Source: Stratiolaelaps scimitus (taxonomy: Eukaryota > Arthropoda > Arachnida > Mesostigmata > Laelapidae). Taken from it: a stretch of 64,000 bases of DNA. The notes under the pieces were generated by a model. The model had not been told where the DNA came from. It did no database searches and saw nothing but the letters and a program-made list of their open reading frames with translations. Both the position numbers and the translations under genes were made by a program. This document shows positions 22,333 through 32,972 of this stretch, in pieces (within the stretch, counting starts at the first letter, position 1; each line of letters begins with the position of its first letter). The stretch lies in the NCBI GenBank assembly GCA_019614645.1, contig JABWDB010000019.1:356501-420500 (forward strand), in the 5' to 3' direction.

Positions 22333-24095
22333 CTTGTTACCAGTAGACCACCACTATACCCCTCCCTATGGACTACCGTTAGCGTCTGTGCGTGTGGATG
22401 AAATGATCGCCTGTGAAAGCGCTTCTCTTGTGTGACACTCTTTAGCACGCGCTAACGGCCGCAGCGGTACCGCAATGCAACGTAGGTGGACAGTCAGCAG
22501 AAACAGCAGCAGCAGCTTCAACAGTAGCCGCCGTTAAGAACGTGGTGAACGGCAGCTTCGCATCCGTCCCCACCCCTCGGGGGTGCAGAAGCAAGACAGG
22601 GGAACTGGGTCCGTCTGTGGTCCTTTTAGCTACCCACAATCATCTAGTTTAGGCCTTGGACTGGCGCGCTTTTGATAATGAATTCGCCAACAGACAGTTG
22701 CTACTGGCTGCTGGTGCAGTAGCGATAACCGCGGCCGGACCGCACCGAGACGAGCGATCGTCAGGACGCTTTCGGCAACAGACAGCAACGGGCGGAGCGG
22801 AGAGAAAAAGCGAGAGAAGGCAAGCCACTTCCGAGAGCGGTCAAACAGCATAAACACACACACACACACACATGGACAAATAGACGCATACGTTTAGGAC
22901 ACACTCACGGCCTTTGTACAGTTATTGCAGATGGTGAAACGAAGTCCAAATGAAAATACTGATGAGGCGAAATATAGTGAAGTCGGGCGAGGTACGGACT
23001 GATCTGAGGTTGAGCCAAAGGACCGAGCAATGAGCTTCCCTCTCACCCCCGTATCTTACCCCCAGATGGTCCCCACAAGATGACCAGTGTGGCTGCGGTC
23101 GTGGCTGTAGCAATTTCGACGATTTCTGTACGCTGCACGGGCTCCTACTGGCCATTGCCCATAATGCGCTAAGCTGACGACTTGACAACCAGTTCAGGCT
23201 AAGCGGTATTTGATAACCGGCGTCGGTTTGGTCTCGGGCCCTTCGATGTATTCGCTCGTAATTAACAGCGACGTAGGAAACGAATTAATTTTTATTAACG
23301 AATTACATTGACGAAGTGCGATAGAAAGGTTATGGCAAATGAGCATGAATGCAATAAGTTGTATCCGAGCAAATCAAAATACAATTGACCTCCTATGGCC
23401 GGAAATAGGCTGTACCACGCCGGTGGCAAGCGCTACCAACAAAAAAAAACACGACTAAAAAAATAAAACGCACCGCCGTTACGAATGCACCATATTACCA
23501 CTGGTACCGCGGCCGCCACATCATCCACCTAGTTGAATAAGAATAATAATAACAAGAATAATGATAACGAGATAGCGTTATCCGCCCACTGGGAGGCGGT
23601 GGGCTGAGACGAGGTGACGAAGTTCTGCCGTCGTTATCGTAGCCAGACAGATAGAGTTTCTGCGATCCGAATGTCCACTCGGAACCGGCCACCCCTTTAG
23701 TTCCGCTAGCAGGTCTTCAAGCGAGTGAGGCAAGTGCAGTGGCCGCAGCAGCTGTCGTAGTGGTGCAAGTCCCGGTATTTAGTTGGTTGGTTCTACTCGA
23801 TTTCGCGATTATGCGCTGGGTGGAGGAGGGTCGAATGCGTACGAGCGGATCGCCGAGTTTCTCGAGTCGCTGGTCATCGTCGTTGGCTCCGCCGCCGCCG
23901 CAAAGGTTTTCTGTCCACGAAACGAAAACGAATGCCACGGCCGAAAAAGCGAGCCGTACACGACGAATGACCACTTTCACAACTAATTCGATTTCGTTGT
24001 CGGGCTAACAATGGGTAATCGTCTCGACGGCAGACGCCGTTTGCTGCTGCTGCTGCGGCGGCTTCCTGCTGGTCGTGGCAGCGCCGCCGCCTCAG
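22333..24095. other. Gene-free stretch
   Basis: It contains CAG, AAT and AC (about 22855-22872) arrays and unique sequence. No gene is supported. Confidence 0.5.
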
Positions 24096-24401
24096 CCGAC
24101 ACCAATGTCGATCGCCCAGCTCGCGTGGGCTATTTTCGATACAGCGGAAGCGTATCACTTTAAACACAATAATAATCATACGCCCTCGGCAATAGCATTA
24201 CTAGTAGTAGTAATCATAGCTACAATGGTAGTCGTAAGACAGCTTTTAGAGGTAGCTGGAGGCGGGTGGCGGGTAACAAACTGTAGCAGACAGGAACAGT
24301 TACACGAAAGGTTGAGATGGTTCGTTTCGCAGAAGAACGAGATGATTGGCCGGGAGCTCGATACCATTCGGTTTAGAAATGTACCTCGAAACGCTGTATG
24401 A
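24096..24401 (+). CDS. Low-confidence open frame with one membrane-like segment
   Basis: A pyrimidine-rich GCCGCCGCCTCAG precedes 24096. The frame has a non-repetitive start (MSIAQLAWAIFDTAEAYHF), a hydrophobic segment (AIALLVVVIIATMVVV), then an amphipathic charged end (QEQLHERLRWFVSQKNEM) up to TGA. The hydrophobic part overlaps TAG/GTA-rich sequence that is also open on the other strand. No family is recognised. Confidence 0.15.
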   Translation, partial: PTPMSIAQLAWAIFDTAEAYHFKHNNNHTPSAIALLVVVIIATMVVVRQLLEVAGGGWRVTNCSRQEQLHERLRWFVSQKNEMIGRELDTIRFRNVPRNAV

Positions 24402-24599
24402 GCAAGCATTGATGGAGTCAGCGGCATCGGTTTGGGGGGGGGGAGGCTGGCTTTCGTTCTGTGTTTGACGGAACATAACATTCGTATGATGAAGTACCTT
24501 AGTCTCATGTTAGCATTTGTAGTAGCTATAATATTGATGGGATGCCCTGCTCGGATTTTATTGCTATTAATAATAGTATACATTTCATATAATAATGTT

Positions 24600-24763
24600 A
24601 TATGCTGGCAGGAGAAGAATCAGGTCATCATGTCTAGACTTTTATCGAACAAGGTATCTATATATAAATATATATATATTTTTTTATTTTATATATATAT
24701 ATGTATCAATATATAAATATATATATATTTTTTTTGAGGGTATATTAATTAAATTAGTTACAT
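24600..24763 (+). mobile_element. Decayed LINE 3' end (copy A), fused to the SINE-type tail
   Basis: At 24638-24667 the reading TFIEQGIYI is followed by TAA. It matches SFIEQCIYI in copy B (27.7 kb). Upstream, nucleotide similarity to copy B covers TGCTG, AGGAGAA and TTTTATCGARCAA. Downstream both copies have (AT)n, a poly(T) run and TTAATTRAATTAGTTAC. A short conserved frame ending in an FI-E-rich peptide is typical of the C-terminus of many non-LTR reverse transcriptase ORFs; assigning it to a LINE is inference. An in-frame stop lies just upstream, so it is dead. It runs straight into the SINE family 1 tail at 24764. Confidence 0.45.
24657..24735. repeat. AT-rich tract: (AT)n with T runs
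   Basis: Alternating AT blocks and T7-T8 runs inside the proposed LINE 3' UTR. Confidence 0.9.
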
Positions 24764-24848
24764 AGTGACATATAAGAGAGCTTAAGCATTGTAAAATTGC
24801 AGCTCCTTTAATAAACCAATATACCTTTACCTTTACCTTTACCTTTTA
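24764..24848 (+). mobile_element. SINE family 1-type 3' tail with (TTTACC)n
   Basis: It contains ACATATAAGAGAGCTTAAGC, a diverged middle, CTCCTTTAATAAACCAATA and four TTTACC units. It matches the 3' halves of the copies at 28.4 and 30.2 kb but lacks any tRNA-like head. Instead it is preceded by the LINE-like segment. It is either a 5'-truncated SINE inserted there or, more economically, the 3' end of the partner LINE from which the SINE took its tail. Confidence 0.75.
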
Positions 24849-27602
24849 CAGTGCTTATAATTGAGAAATTACTGAAAAATGGCTGCGGCACGACCGGAAA
24901 TAGGAAATGGTGTTACATTATTTTAGGTAACAAGCCAATTCCAACGGCTGTGAGCTGTGTAGGTATATGGGGCGCCGACGCGGTATTTTTTCGTCAAAGT
25001 CTTGTCTAGTTGTAGCGCATAACAACGTTTTTTTCTGGATTAAATCATTAATTAGATCGTTTCTTGGGCTCATTAGTAAACCAATGCTGCGTGACCCTAT
25101 TTGGCGAGCCCCACCACGTACAAATACATTCGACTTGCTCAAAGATCTAATCAAAATCGGGCACTAATTAAATGAATCTCCCACCCTCACCGCAGGCCGA
25201 GCTTGTATGAACGCTCACAGCACCGCATCGCACGGGTTCCGTGAAATGAGCCTTCTATATATTATTATATTATACAATCTGTAATTACGAAAAACGCAAC
25301 CCAACAGGAATAGTCGTAGCAGCATATCAAGACTAAATGACATTCTAATACCGGCAAAATCATCAAATACAGAATCAGATTATTAAACTAGATACTAGCA
25401 AATATAGTTTAGACGACAACGCCGTCGCCGCCGCCGACGACGACGGTGATGACGAACAACAACGGATCGAGCAGTCCATCTACGTGCCGACACCAGCATC
25501 GGTACCAGCAACAGAAACAAACAGAAAACGCCTTTGAAATCGCGACGAGGAAATAAATTAGCTCAACCAGCACAGGCAGGCGGTGGCAGCGGTGGCGGCG
25601 GCGAACGCGGCGGCGCTCGGCCATTGCTTCAAATGGGTCCGTGTCGCACCCAAAATGCTGGCCAGAGTGGCAGTAATTGTTGTAATGGTGGTAACAGAGA
25701 ACAACGGCCCCTGTGGCAGAATTTTTTTCCGCGGCACTCGCCAGTGTTGGAAATCGTTGTAGTAGACATGGTGGCGGTGGTAGTGGTGGCATTTGTGGAA
25801 GTTATAGTAGTTATAAAGGAGTTGGGTGCACTCTGCGATTATGATCGGTTCAGCTTTAGTGCGCCGTTACCTTTAGCGGTTCGCGCTGCGGCAGCCGCTG
25901 CGGGCAGCCCAGACGGCCCCCAAGCAGGACCGTGCAGCCAGCCACGATTTGGTTGGCTAGTCGAGCGCGGCCTGACACAGGCGAGAAGGCAGCTGTTCGC
26001 CGGGGTTGGGTGTTGTGTTGCTGGGGTGCGCGACTTGGGGCCGCGCGAGTCAGGTGTGCGCCTTGGATTAGAATAAGTGAATGAATTCAACGTCGACTCA
26101 TCAGAAGGCGTCTGTTGGTGGTGGCGTAGTCATCTTTTCTATTTGCAAGAGCTGGGGATGGGAGGATCATCTCGATATCGCCAGCTGACGAAGCTTCGTT
26201 AGCCATCGCTCAGCGATCCGTACCGACGCCAAGCTATCGCCGATGCGTGTGTTTGCGGGTTCGGACCCGTGAGACGCTGTGTTGCGCCAGGCGTTCGTAA
26301 CATGTGTTCTGCCATTGCCGATTCCGATCGGGAGAGGCGATCATCACCAGCGAGTTGTTACAGCCTTTCTTCGGCGAGTATTTACGTTTGCTCGTTTTAG
26401 TTTAGCTGGCGCCGCCGATTCGTTCACGATCATCACAGATACTCATGATTGATAAAATTCAATAACTGCTTAATGCGGCTCGTCTTCGACGGACGGGAAA
26501 TGCAGCCAGCGACGCCGAATCGTGTGATTCTGAATTTGCGCTTTCAGAATGCCGGAGCGTTTGCTGTTGAATGTTTGCCTGCGAACGAGTCTGAACTGAA
26601 AGCTGCCGTTCACCGGCTGCCCCCTTGGTGCTGGTATTTGTTTGGCGACTGGAACGCACTCCCGAACCGAGCATGATATCAGCGATGTCCGTGTGTGGAT
26701 AGAGTTTTCTCCGAACAAGAATAGAGGGATAGAGAGAGAGACGAAATAATGTGAAAAATAATGGCATAATCTGCAAGACACTTAGAGCTCGATTGAATAA
26801 CGACACAAACCCACTTGTCGACGAGGCTCTCGCGCAACTAGCGTTGATCCACCTGAGCAAATCTTTGGGGGAAGCCACAGGCCGGTGTCAACCTCTCGCT
26901 GATGATGGACAGCTTTCGCGTTGTCGAAAGTACAAACCTGGAAAGACAGTCAAATATGAAAGTTAGGTTATCCGCCGTTAGGTGCAGCGCTACCGCAGCA
27001 ATCGTGCCAGCTGCGTTTTTTGCTCGCATGCCTGTCGCATTGTCAAAAAAGAGCCATCAATCCCAACAAAAATAATATCATCATTCAGCTTATTGCCACA
27101 TGCCCGCACGAAACAATTATGCTCGAAGATGCCGTCGGTCCGAAACATCCCTCGGCAGCTGAATCTGACAACTGATTGTATACTATAATAGTGTCTCACC
27201 AGAGCGAGCCCCAAACAGGCTTCTTGGTACCGTAATCAGCAACGTACGCATCAAGGTGGACAGTCGAATCGTAGAACAGAAATACACGACAGTGGACGAG
27301 TGGTGGTAATTCATTCAGACAAGTTTCTCAGTCAACTGGTTTGCCTTGTCATTCCCCATTATCGCGAGCTAGTGCTTTTCTCGCGGTGTAATTCTTCGAG
27401 GTAAAGAGTGAGTGGGTGTTTTCTTTTTTTGGCTTTAAAAATATCGGCTTACCCTTTCGCTGCTGCCTTCGGTGGCACTTTGATATTGTCACCGGAGGCG
27501 CCCCTACACCCTGTGGGGTGACCGTGAAAGCCTTAACATATGACCGTATCTGACTGATGAGCGAGGCTCGTAAAAGTTTGCAAGTGAAATTTTCAAAACC
27601 AC
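24849..27602. other. Gene-free stretch
   Basis: A GC-rich, triplet-rich patch at 25.4-26.1 kb (GGC, GTG and CGG units) keeps a 180-codon frame open on the plus strand, but its composition is repeat-driven. No gene is supported. Confidence 0.5.

Positions 27603-27651
<49 letters not shown>
27603..27651. repeat. Compound (AC)n(AT)n microsatellite
   Basis: About seven AC units, then about 17 AT units. The array truncates LINE-like copy B on its 5' side. Confidence 0.95.
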
Positions 27652-27653
<2 letters not shown>

Positions 27654-27675
27654 TAACCAGAATATTGTGTCTATT

Positions 27676-27800
27676 AAGGTTGTGTGCTGACGTAGGAGAA
27701 ATTGGAAGAATTTTGTCTTTTATAGAGCAATGTATATATATATATTTTTTTTTTGGTAATATCTTAATTGAATTAGTTACTACTATTCTCATAACTCAGA
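27676..27800 (+). mobile_element. Decayed LINE 3' end (copy B)
   Basis: The frame reads CADVGEIGRILSFIEQC and continues IYIYI into an AT array. It aligns with copy A at 24.6 kb in protein (FIEQ and IYI) and in DNA (TGCTG, AGGAGAA, TTTTATAGAGCAA, (AT)n, poly(T), TTAATTGAATTAGTTAC). Beyond that, a weak trace of the SINE-type tail may persist up to GCAG near 27816. The 5' side is lost in the AC/AT array. The LINE identity is inference from the terminal peptide. Confidence 0.42.
27732..27754. repeat. (AT)n plus T10
   Basis: AT array running into a poly(T) run, in the same arrangement as LINE-like copy A. Confidence 0.9.
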
Positions 27801-28052
27801 TCTGAGAAATCGCAGGAAGCGGGCCGCACGCCTTTGGCTAAATTACCAAAGGTCTTCTAAATAGTTTTGGCCTATACGAGTATGAGAGCAATTGCGTGTC
27901 CTGTCGAAGGGAAGCCAGCACTTCCAGTCCTGTTATAAAGCGACATCCACGTCAGAAGCAAAAACGCATCGGTAATCTACACAATAGAAATTAACTACAA
28001 CGATCGTGCTTAGTCGGTCAGCTCTCCGAGGGGCATTTGTGGTAACCGACGA

Positions 28053-28295
28053 ATGAATTGTGATATATCCATACGAAATCATTTCATGATGATATTTTCG
28101 GCGCTGATTTTATGCCACTGTTGCAGCAGCAGCAGAAGCAACTCCAGCGGAAGCCGTAAACATGGTGAACATTCTTTTCAACAAGATCGCACGATATCAA
28201 GCCGTGGAAAAAAGTGCCTCCGTCGACGCAGCAGCCACAAACAATCTACCGCAATTGTGCTGCGCATCGAGCCACGACGAAAACAAAATAGGTGA
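28053..28295 (+). CDS. Possible secreted peptide precursor exon (80 codons), unrecognised
   Basis: An ATG at 28053 opens a frame with a short polar start, a hydrophobic core (HFMMIFSALILCHCC), then a Ser-rich and strongly basic remainder. It contains a Gly-Lys-Lys site (SSRGKKC) and further basic clusters (LRRR, EPRRK). That pattern resembles a neuropeptide-type precursor with dibasic cleavage sites. The frame stops at a TGA that overlaps AATAG|GTGACA, a possible donor, so it may be a first exon. A CAG tract supplies the Ser run. The family is not recognised, and chance is possible. Confidence 0.18.
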   Translation: MNCDISIRNHFMMIFSALILCHCCSSSRSNSSGSRKHGEHSFQQDRTISSRGKKCLRRRSSHKQSTAIVLRIEPRRKQNR

Positions 28296-28322
28296 CATAA
28301 TTATGACCAGCGATGGACGTCA

Positions 28323-28380
28323 ATATATATATATATATATATAGCGTAGTTCGTTCCAATATAATAATATATATATATAA
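28323..28380. repeat. Two (AT)n microsatellites
   Basis: Perfect arrays at 28323-28343 and about 28359-28380, just upstream of a full SINE. Confidence 0.95.
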
Positions 28381-28389
28381 TAGATACTG

Positions 28390-28568
28390 CAGAGATGTCC
28401 TAGCGGTCAACAATGTCAGCGCGGTGGCCTGAACCATGGCCTGGAAGTCTCCGGCTGTAAAAGGCCGAAAGCTACTGGCTCAAGTACCGCGACGTCATAA
28501 CACATAAGAGAGCTTAAACGTTGTAATGATTGCAGTTCCTTTAATAAACCAATAAACCTCTACCGTTA
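28390..28568 (+). mobile_element. SINE family 1, most complete copy
   Basis: The head starts with an A-box-like GTCCTAGCGGTCAAC at about 28396. It continues through GGCTGTAAAAGGCCGAAAGC to a B-box-like GGCTCAAGTACC at about 28478, then the body ACATAAGAGAGCTTAAACG, then GTTCCTTTAATAAACC and AATAAACCTCTACC. Length is about 175 bp. RNA polymerase III promoter boxes in the right order mark a tRNA-derived SINE. The long spacing between the boxes suggests an origin from a tRNA with a long variable arm, or a later insertion. No clear target-site duplication was found. Confidence 0.75.
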
Positions 28569-30120
28569 TCATAGGTGAGCAAACACGAAAATCCACTAGC
28601 GAGAGTCGAAGTCACCATCATAGTTCATCAGGTAGCACCACGTGCGCTACTATTCTTAGCTCAAATACATCAACCTTCCCTGTCAAATGGTCATCATCAT
28701 TGGTCAGCTTCCTGCCACGGCCACAGTGGCCATCGAGCTTGTGGCAGTGGTTAATTTGCCTACTCACAATGTCATCAAGTGTTAGATTCTGTGATTAATG
28801 AATATCCAGATCCTGCAATAATTCGTGTATTAACAATATTCGCCCGCTCCCCGCACCCCCACCTCCCACATGCACCATATCACGAAATGTCGACGCGTCG
28901 GCGATAAGCCGCCCAATTGGCAACAACAATGGTAATAGGCGTTTGTCTTGACGCCTTCATTTTGTTCAGGACCTTCCGAGCGAGCAGGCGAACACTCGCC
29001 TCGTCAATCGGTAGACAGTTCCGCTTCGACAGTTCTTTGCTTGTTTTGCATAAGCAACAATAGCATTAGAAACGTTGAAAACGAAATATAACGATACCGG
29101 CGATAACAACGGCAGGAGGAGCGGTCCTCGCCGTGATAACGACGATAACACCACCACCACCGGCACCAAGATCGCCACAACTAATTAGGCGATTGTAATG
29201 AGCAAGCTGTCAATTCGGGTGGTGGACAGAAAGAGACCCATAAGGAATCATTCTAATAACAATAATAATAATTATTATAACCAGTATCATTATCATGATA
29301 GGATATCAGCGATTGCTATATGGTATCTTGTATCGTATGATTATTGTTAGTCACGGCTGACTGTTTAACAGCCGTCAACGGTGATGCCCAGCCAATGCTT
29401 TCCGATACGAACCAATAAAGAAAGTAGGCAATAATGTGACAACAACAGCAGCAGTATGGCCACCGTCACCACTACATTGCTACTAAAATTGTTATAATAC
29501 TATTAAGGCTGCCATAACGAATAGAATAAGACAGCTCAACGACGGTGACAACGAGTGGTACCGGTCGTCATCTATCGAGCGGTCACTGAATCAAATCGCC
29601 GGCGACGATAGTGGACATTTAACTGTCGCCATCGCGTTTTTTCTTCTAGAGAAGAAAATCTATAACCAAGCAAAACGAATCTGCGACAGAGATCAGCCGG
29701 ACAATCAATTGCTAATGTCCTTAATAAATATTAGCGACACGATGATAGGAGACGCGACAGTATCTTCAAGGAAGACGAGCGTGCTAAGCCTTCGCTCGCC
29801 GGACAACATTGAATGAGGAAATGAATGGTGGTGTCGTCGAAATACGCAACTACCTACTTCCATTTATTGTGTTCGATTGTGTAGCTATTATAGTTTGTTA
29901 GCTAGTTGGCAGCTGTTCGTCGCGAACGATTGACGAGCGGCTTTCGATATCAGCGGAAACGATATCGCGACGAGTTGAGTTTTATCGCAAATGTTATCAA
30001 GATTGCTCATTTATCGTCCGTTCGACGTTGCGCCTGAAGTGGTCGCAAGGTGGCAAGCTTTTTTCGCCATGAAACGCACAATGATCTGATCGTCTCCAAC
30101 GTGCTCTGTCTCGTTGATCT
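28569..30120. other. Gene-free stretch
   Basis: It contains short AAT/ATT and CAG tracts (about 29260-29285 and 29440-29455). No gene or element is recognised. Confidence 0.5.
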
Positions 30121-30258
30121 GGTAAGGTAAGGTAAGGCTTTATTGATTTATTAAAGGAACTGCATAGAATGCTCAAGTTCTCTTATATGTCACGCAACGG
30201 GATTCGAACCTGCGGCCTCTGGCTTTTTACAGCGAGACGGCAGATGGTGTCGGCTAGA
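30121..30258 (-). mobile_element. SINE family 1, minus-strand copy
   Basis: Read on the minus strand: an A-box-like TAGCCGACACC, CTGTAAAAAGCCAGAGGCC, a perfect B box GGTTCGAATCC, GACATATAAGAGAACTTGAG, CAGTTCCTTTAATAAATCAA, and a tail of three to four TTACC units. The tail unit is five bases here but six at 24.8 kb, so tail length and phase vary between copies. This is the best-preserved B box in the window. Confidence 0.8.
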
Positions 30259-30259
30259 T

Positions 30260-30287
30260 GTGAAGACACCTCAGCAGGTGTCTTCAC
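30260..30287. repeat. 11-bp perfect hairpin at the SINE 5' end
   Basis: GTGAAGACACC (30260-30270) and GGTGTCTTCAC (30277-30287) are perfect reverse complements around the loop TCAGCA. It abuts the 5' end of the minus-strand SINE. Confidence 0.9.
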
Positions 30288-30302
30288 TTGTGGCTTCCTC
30301 CG

Positions 30303-30342
30303 GGGGTATCAGCCCCTGGGGTATCGGCTATACCCCGTTGCT
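30303..30342. repeat. Nested GGGGTAT direct and inverted repeats
   Basis: GGGGTATC-A/G-GC occurs twice in tandem. The second copy pairs with a following ATACCCC (7-bp stem, 5-base loop). Confidence 0.8.
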
Positions 30343-31226
30343 ATACAGCGGGAATGTTCTTGTTCGAAATGAGCGATATCAGCCACCCTACATCATCATA
30401 TTGTGGTATACCCACTGTTAGAGCGGATGAGTGCCTTTGTTTTAATTGTATCGTGCCACTCTGGTACTCTCAGCCGAATCGTAATCGGTATCGACTCGAT
30501 TTCGCTCGGGCGCTTGGTAGCACTTGCGCCATATCCTACACGGCATGAAGAACACGGTGCCCCACAGAAACGTTGCGCGGGAACTGCTCATCGGTACATC
30601 AGAGCCGACCGAATCGGGGGTAACGCGGCCAATTCGGCTACGACTACCACTGCCATCCTACCACTATCCTTTAAAATCCTCTGCAGTTATCCTTAGATAA
30701 GGATCAGGGGGGGGCTGGATCCTTTGCACGATACGAATAATGACGATCTCGTAGTCCCATTCAGATGTGCTGCTTTGGGTGGACCTCGAGTCGCTTTACC
30801 TGCTGTCGCACGACGCACTATTGATCGATTGGTTGACGGCACAAATCCATTTTGCGTGATCAACAATTGATGCGAATGACTCGCATCGCTCCGGGACACG
30901 GATTGCCTCTTATAGTCATCGTGGCATAGATACAACGGACAAGAACATAGGAAAGCGCCATGAAGTCGACGAGAGAAGAGAAGTCAGTGTGGACGCGACG
31001 GCAGTGTTACGTGATCTGAGCCGCAGTGTTGGTGGTCGGCATCAACAACAAAAAAAAGATGAAAAATATCAATGAAATAATGAAATGAACAGATACAGCC
31101 TTCCGATTCGGTGAGATTCGCAGCTAATCTGCGTACCAACGGAACGCGTAGATCATTGAATGAACTTGGTATATAATGGATTGGGAGTCGTGTAATAGAC
31201 CCGCGCAGCCCATGCACAACAGCTTC

Positions 31227-31270
<44 letters not shown>
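31227..31270. repeat. (AT)n microsatellite with one AC
   Basis: About 22 units. Confidence 0.95.
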
Positions 31271-31274
<4 letters not shown>

Positions 31275-32937
31275 AACGAATTGCCGTTTTTACGTTAGTC
31301 ACGACACAATGGATTGAACGCAATCTCATTAGAGGCAAACAACTGTGTTCTTTAATTTTCCACCTGGATTGTGTGTTGTTGTGTTCTTTTTCGTTGTTTG
31401 AGTGTTCCAAAAATCTTCCAATCATGTTTTCTTTCCCGCTACCGCTAGTGCCGACGATGTTGTTGGCGTGCAGGAAAATCCTATAACTAATACTACAGGC
31501 ATGAAACTACACACAAGGCGCAAACAAGTGGTCTCTAACACCCCGTAGCCTCATATCGGCGAGGGGTCATTGAAGGCTGGAGGAGTTCGTACCAAAAATC
31601 CTCTGACTATTTGTGTACAACACTATTTGACTCAGTCCCAAACACACATACATAGACCGACACGTCCGCCGTGAGTGTATTGTCCACTGACAGCATTCGA
31701 CAACATCCACTTGGGTGATCCTCAACTCATACCAGGGTGGAGAGAAAGTTGCATAACAATATCTTTAGTAGCACTTTGACAACAAAGGCTCTTCGATACG
31801 TTTTCGTATCGGGCTTCGCTTCCGATGATGGGAGATCAGGCGGCACCGTTGGAGACTTCGAGCCGGTTTCAATCCCACAGGGGGCATACAGCTTGCGGCC
31901 CGAACCGGTGCTGGTCTTGCCCTTGCGATGCTGGTTGTCACTAACCGAAGCAGTGCTTGTCGATAACTTCGTCGTCGTTGTTCTCGTTGTTGTTAGCATC
32001 ATTATTATCATCGTTACGACGGCGTATGACGTTTTAGCTTGACCCAGCCAGTCATCAGTCACTTACCACTCTCATGCTTGTTCAACTAGCAGATCTACGA
32101 CTGTTACAATTGGTAATTTGGTGTTTGGCGGTGCCCGGAGCGGGTGGAAACATGCGAAAGACGCCATACACAGCCCAGGCCCACATGCATCTTCACGACC
32201 TCTTCAGCTGTATATACACGCACACCCAAGACAGCATGAAGAAGAAGAAAATGATGAACGAGTGTTCTTCATGATATTGTATAAGCGACTTATCGGGGAT
32301 CGATAGGCGACATCGGTACTCGCGGCCGTATTGTACTGCAATATGATGATTGTATTGATTCGTACATGCAATACTTGTACGGCGGAGCGATCGATCGATC
32401 GATTGATTGATGCACCATCAATCGTCTCGATATGATTGAGATTATGCTCATCCTCAACATGCATCTATAAATACACTACTATACAACTAAACAATCCAAC
32501 CAATATGATAGAGTGGGATATTCCGTCGGTCACCGCTATGAGTGCATGCCTCTGCGATGAGGATAACCAGCCGGCCGGCGGTGACTTAGAGCCGAGGGGA
32601 CATTGGTGAATAGAAGTTGGAGGGTGGTTTGCAAGGACCACCTGTGTTCTGCCCCTTTGTATATCGAATCTGCCATTGTTGCTGTGTTACTGTTGTTGTT
32701 ATTGTCGTCGTCAATGAGCAATAGATCAAATAATCAGTGTCTTGATGTTTTGCTCGACGACGGCTGCTGATAGCCCCCTCTGATCCGAGGGGCGTCCGAG
32801 ACATCGAAAAGCTGTTTCGCTAGCCACCACCACCCACCCCCCCGGGAGTAAAATGCAACAATCGAACGGTACTACGCCACGGTGATGCTACTCGCTGTAA
32901 CAGTCGAGCAACTCGATTTTGTAGTACGCCGTCGCCA

Positions 32938-32972
32938 GCAACAACAAAAACAACAACGACAACAACAACATC
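32938..32972. repeat. (CAA)n triplet tract
   Basis: CAA/AAC units with interruptions. Confidence 0.85.

Noticed and set aside
24488..24600. Hydrophobic frame beginning MMKYLSLMLAFVVA
   Set aside because: AT-rich DNA often encodes such hydrophobic stretches, and it runs into the LINE-like repeat segment.
25534..26076. 180-codon plus-strand frame rich in Gly, Val and Ala
   Set aside because: The composition follows GGC, GTG and GCC triplet bias, and the opposite strand is also open over part of it.
26250..26275. GCGGGTTCGGACCCGT resembling a tRNA T arm
   Set aside because: It is a 5-bp hairpin with no A box or acceptor stem around it.
30169..30372. Short frame at 30.2 kb
   Set aside because: It overlaps the minus-strand SINE and the adjacent hairpins.
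31727..32062. Open frames of about 100 codons on both strands
   Set aside because: No domain, a repeat-derived Thr/Val stretch, and mutual overlap. Chance is the simplest explanation.
32466..32473. TATAAATA as a promoter TATA box
   Set aside because: No initiator or first exon is recognisable downstream.
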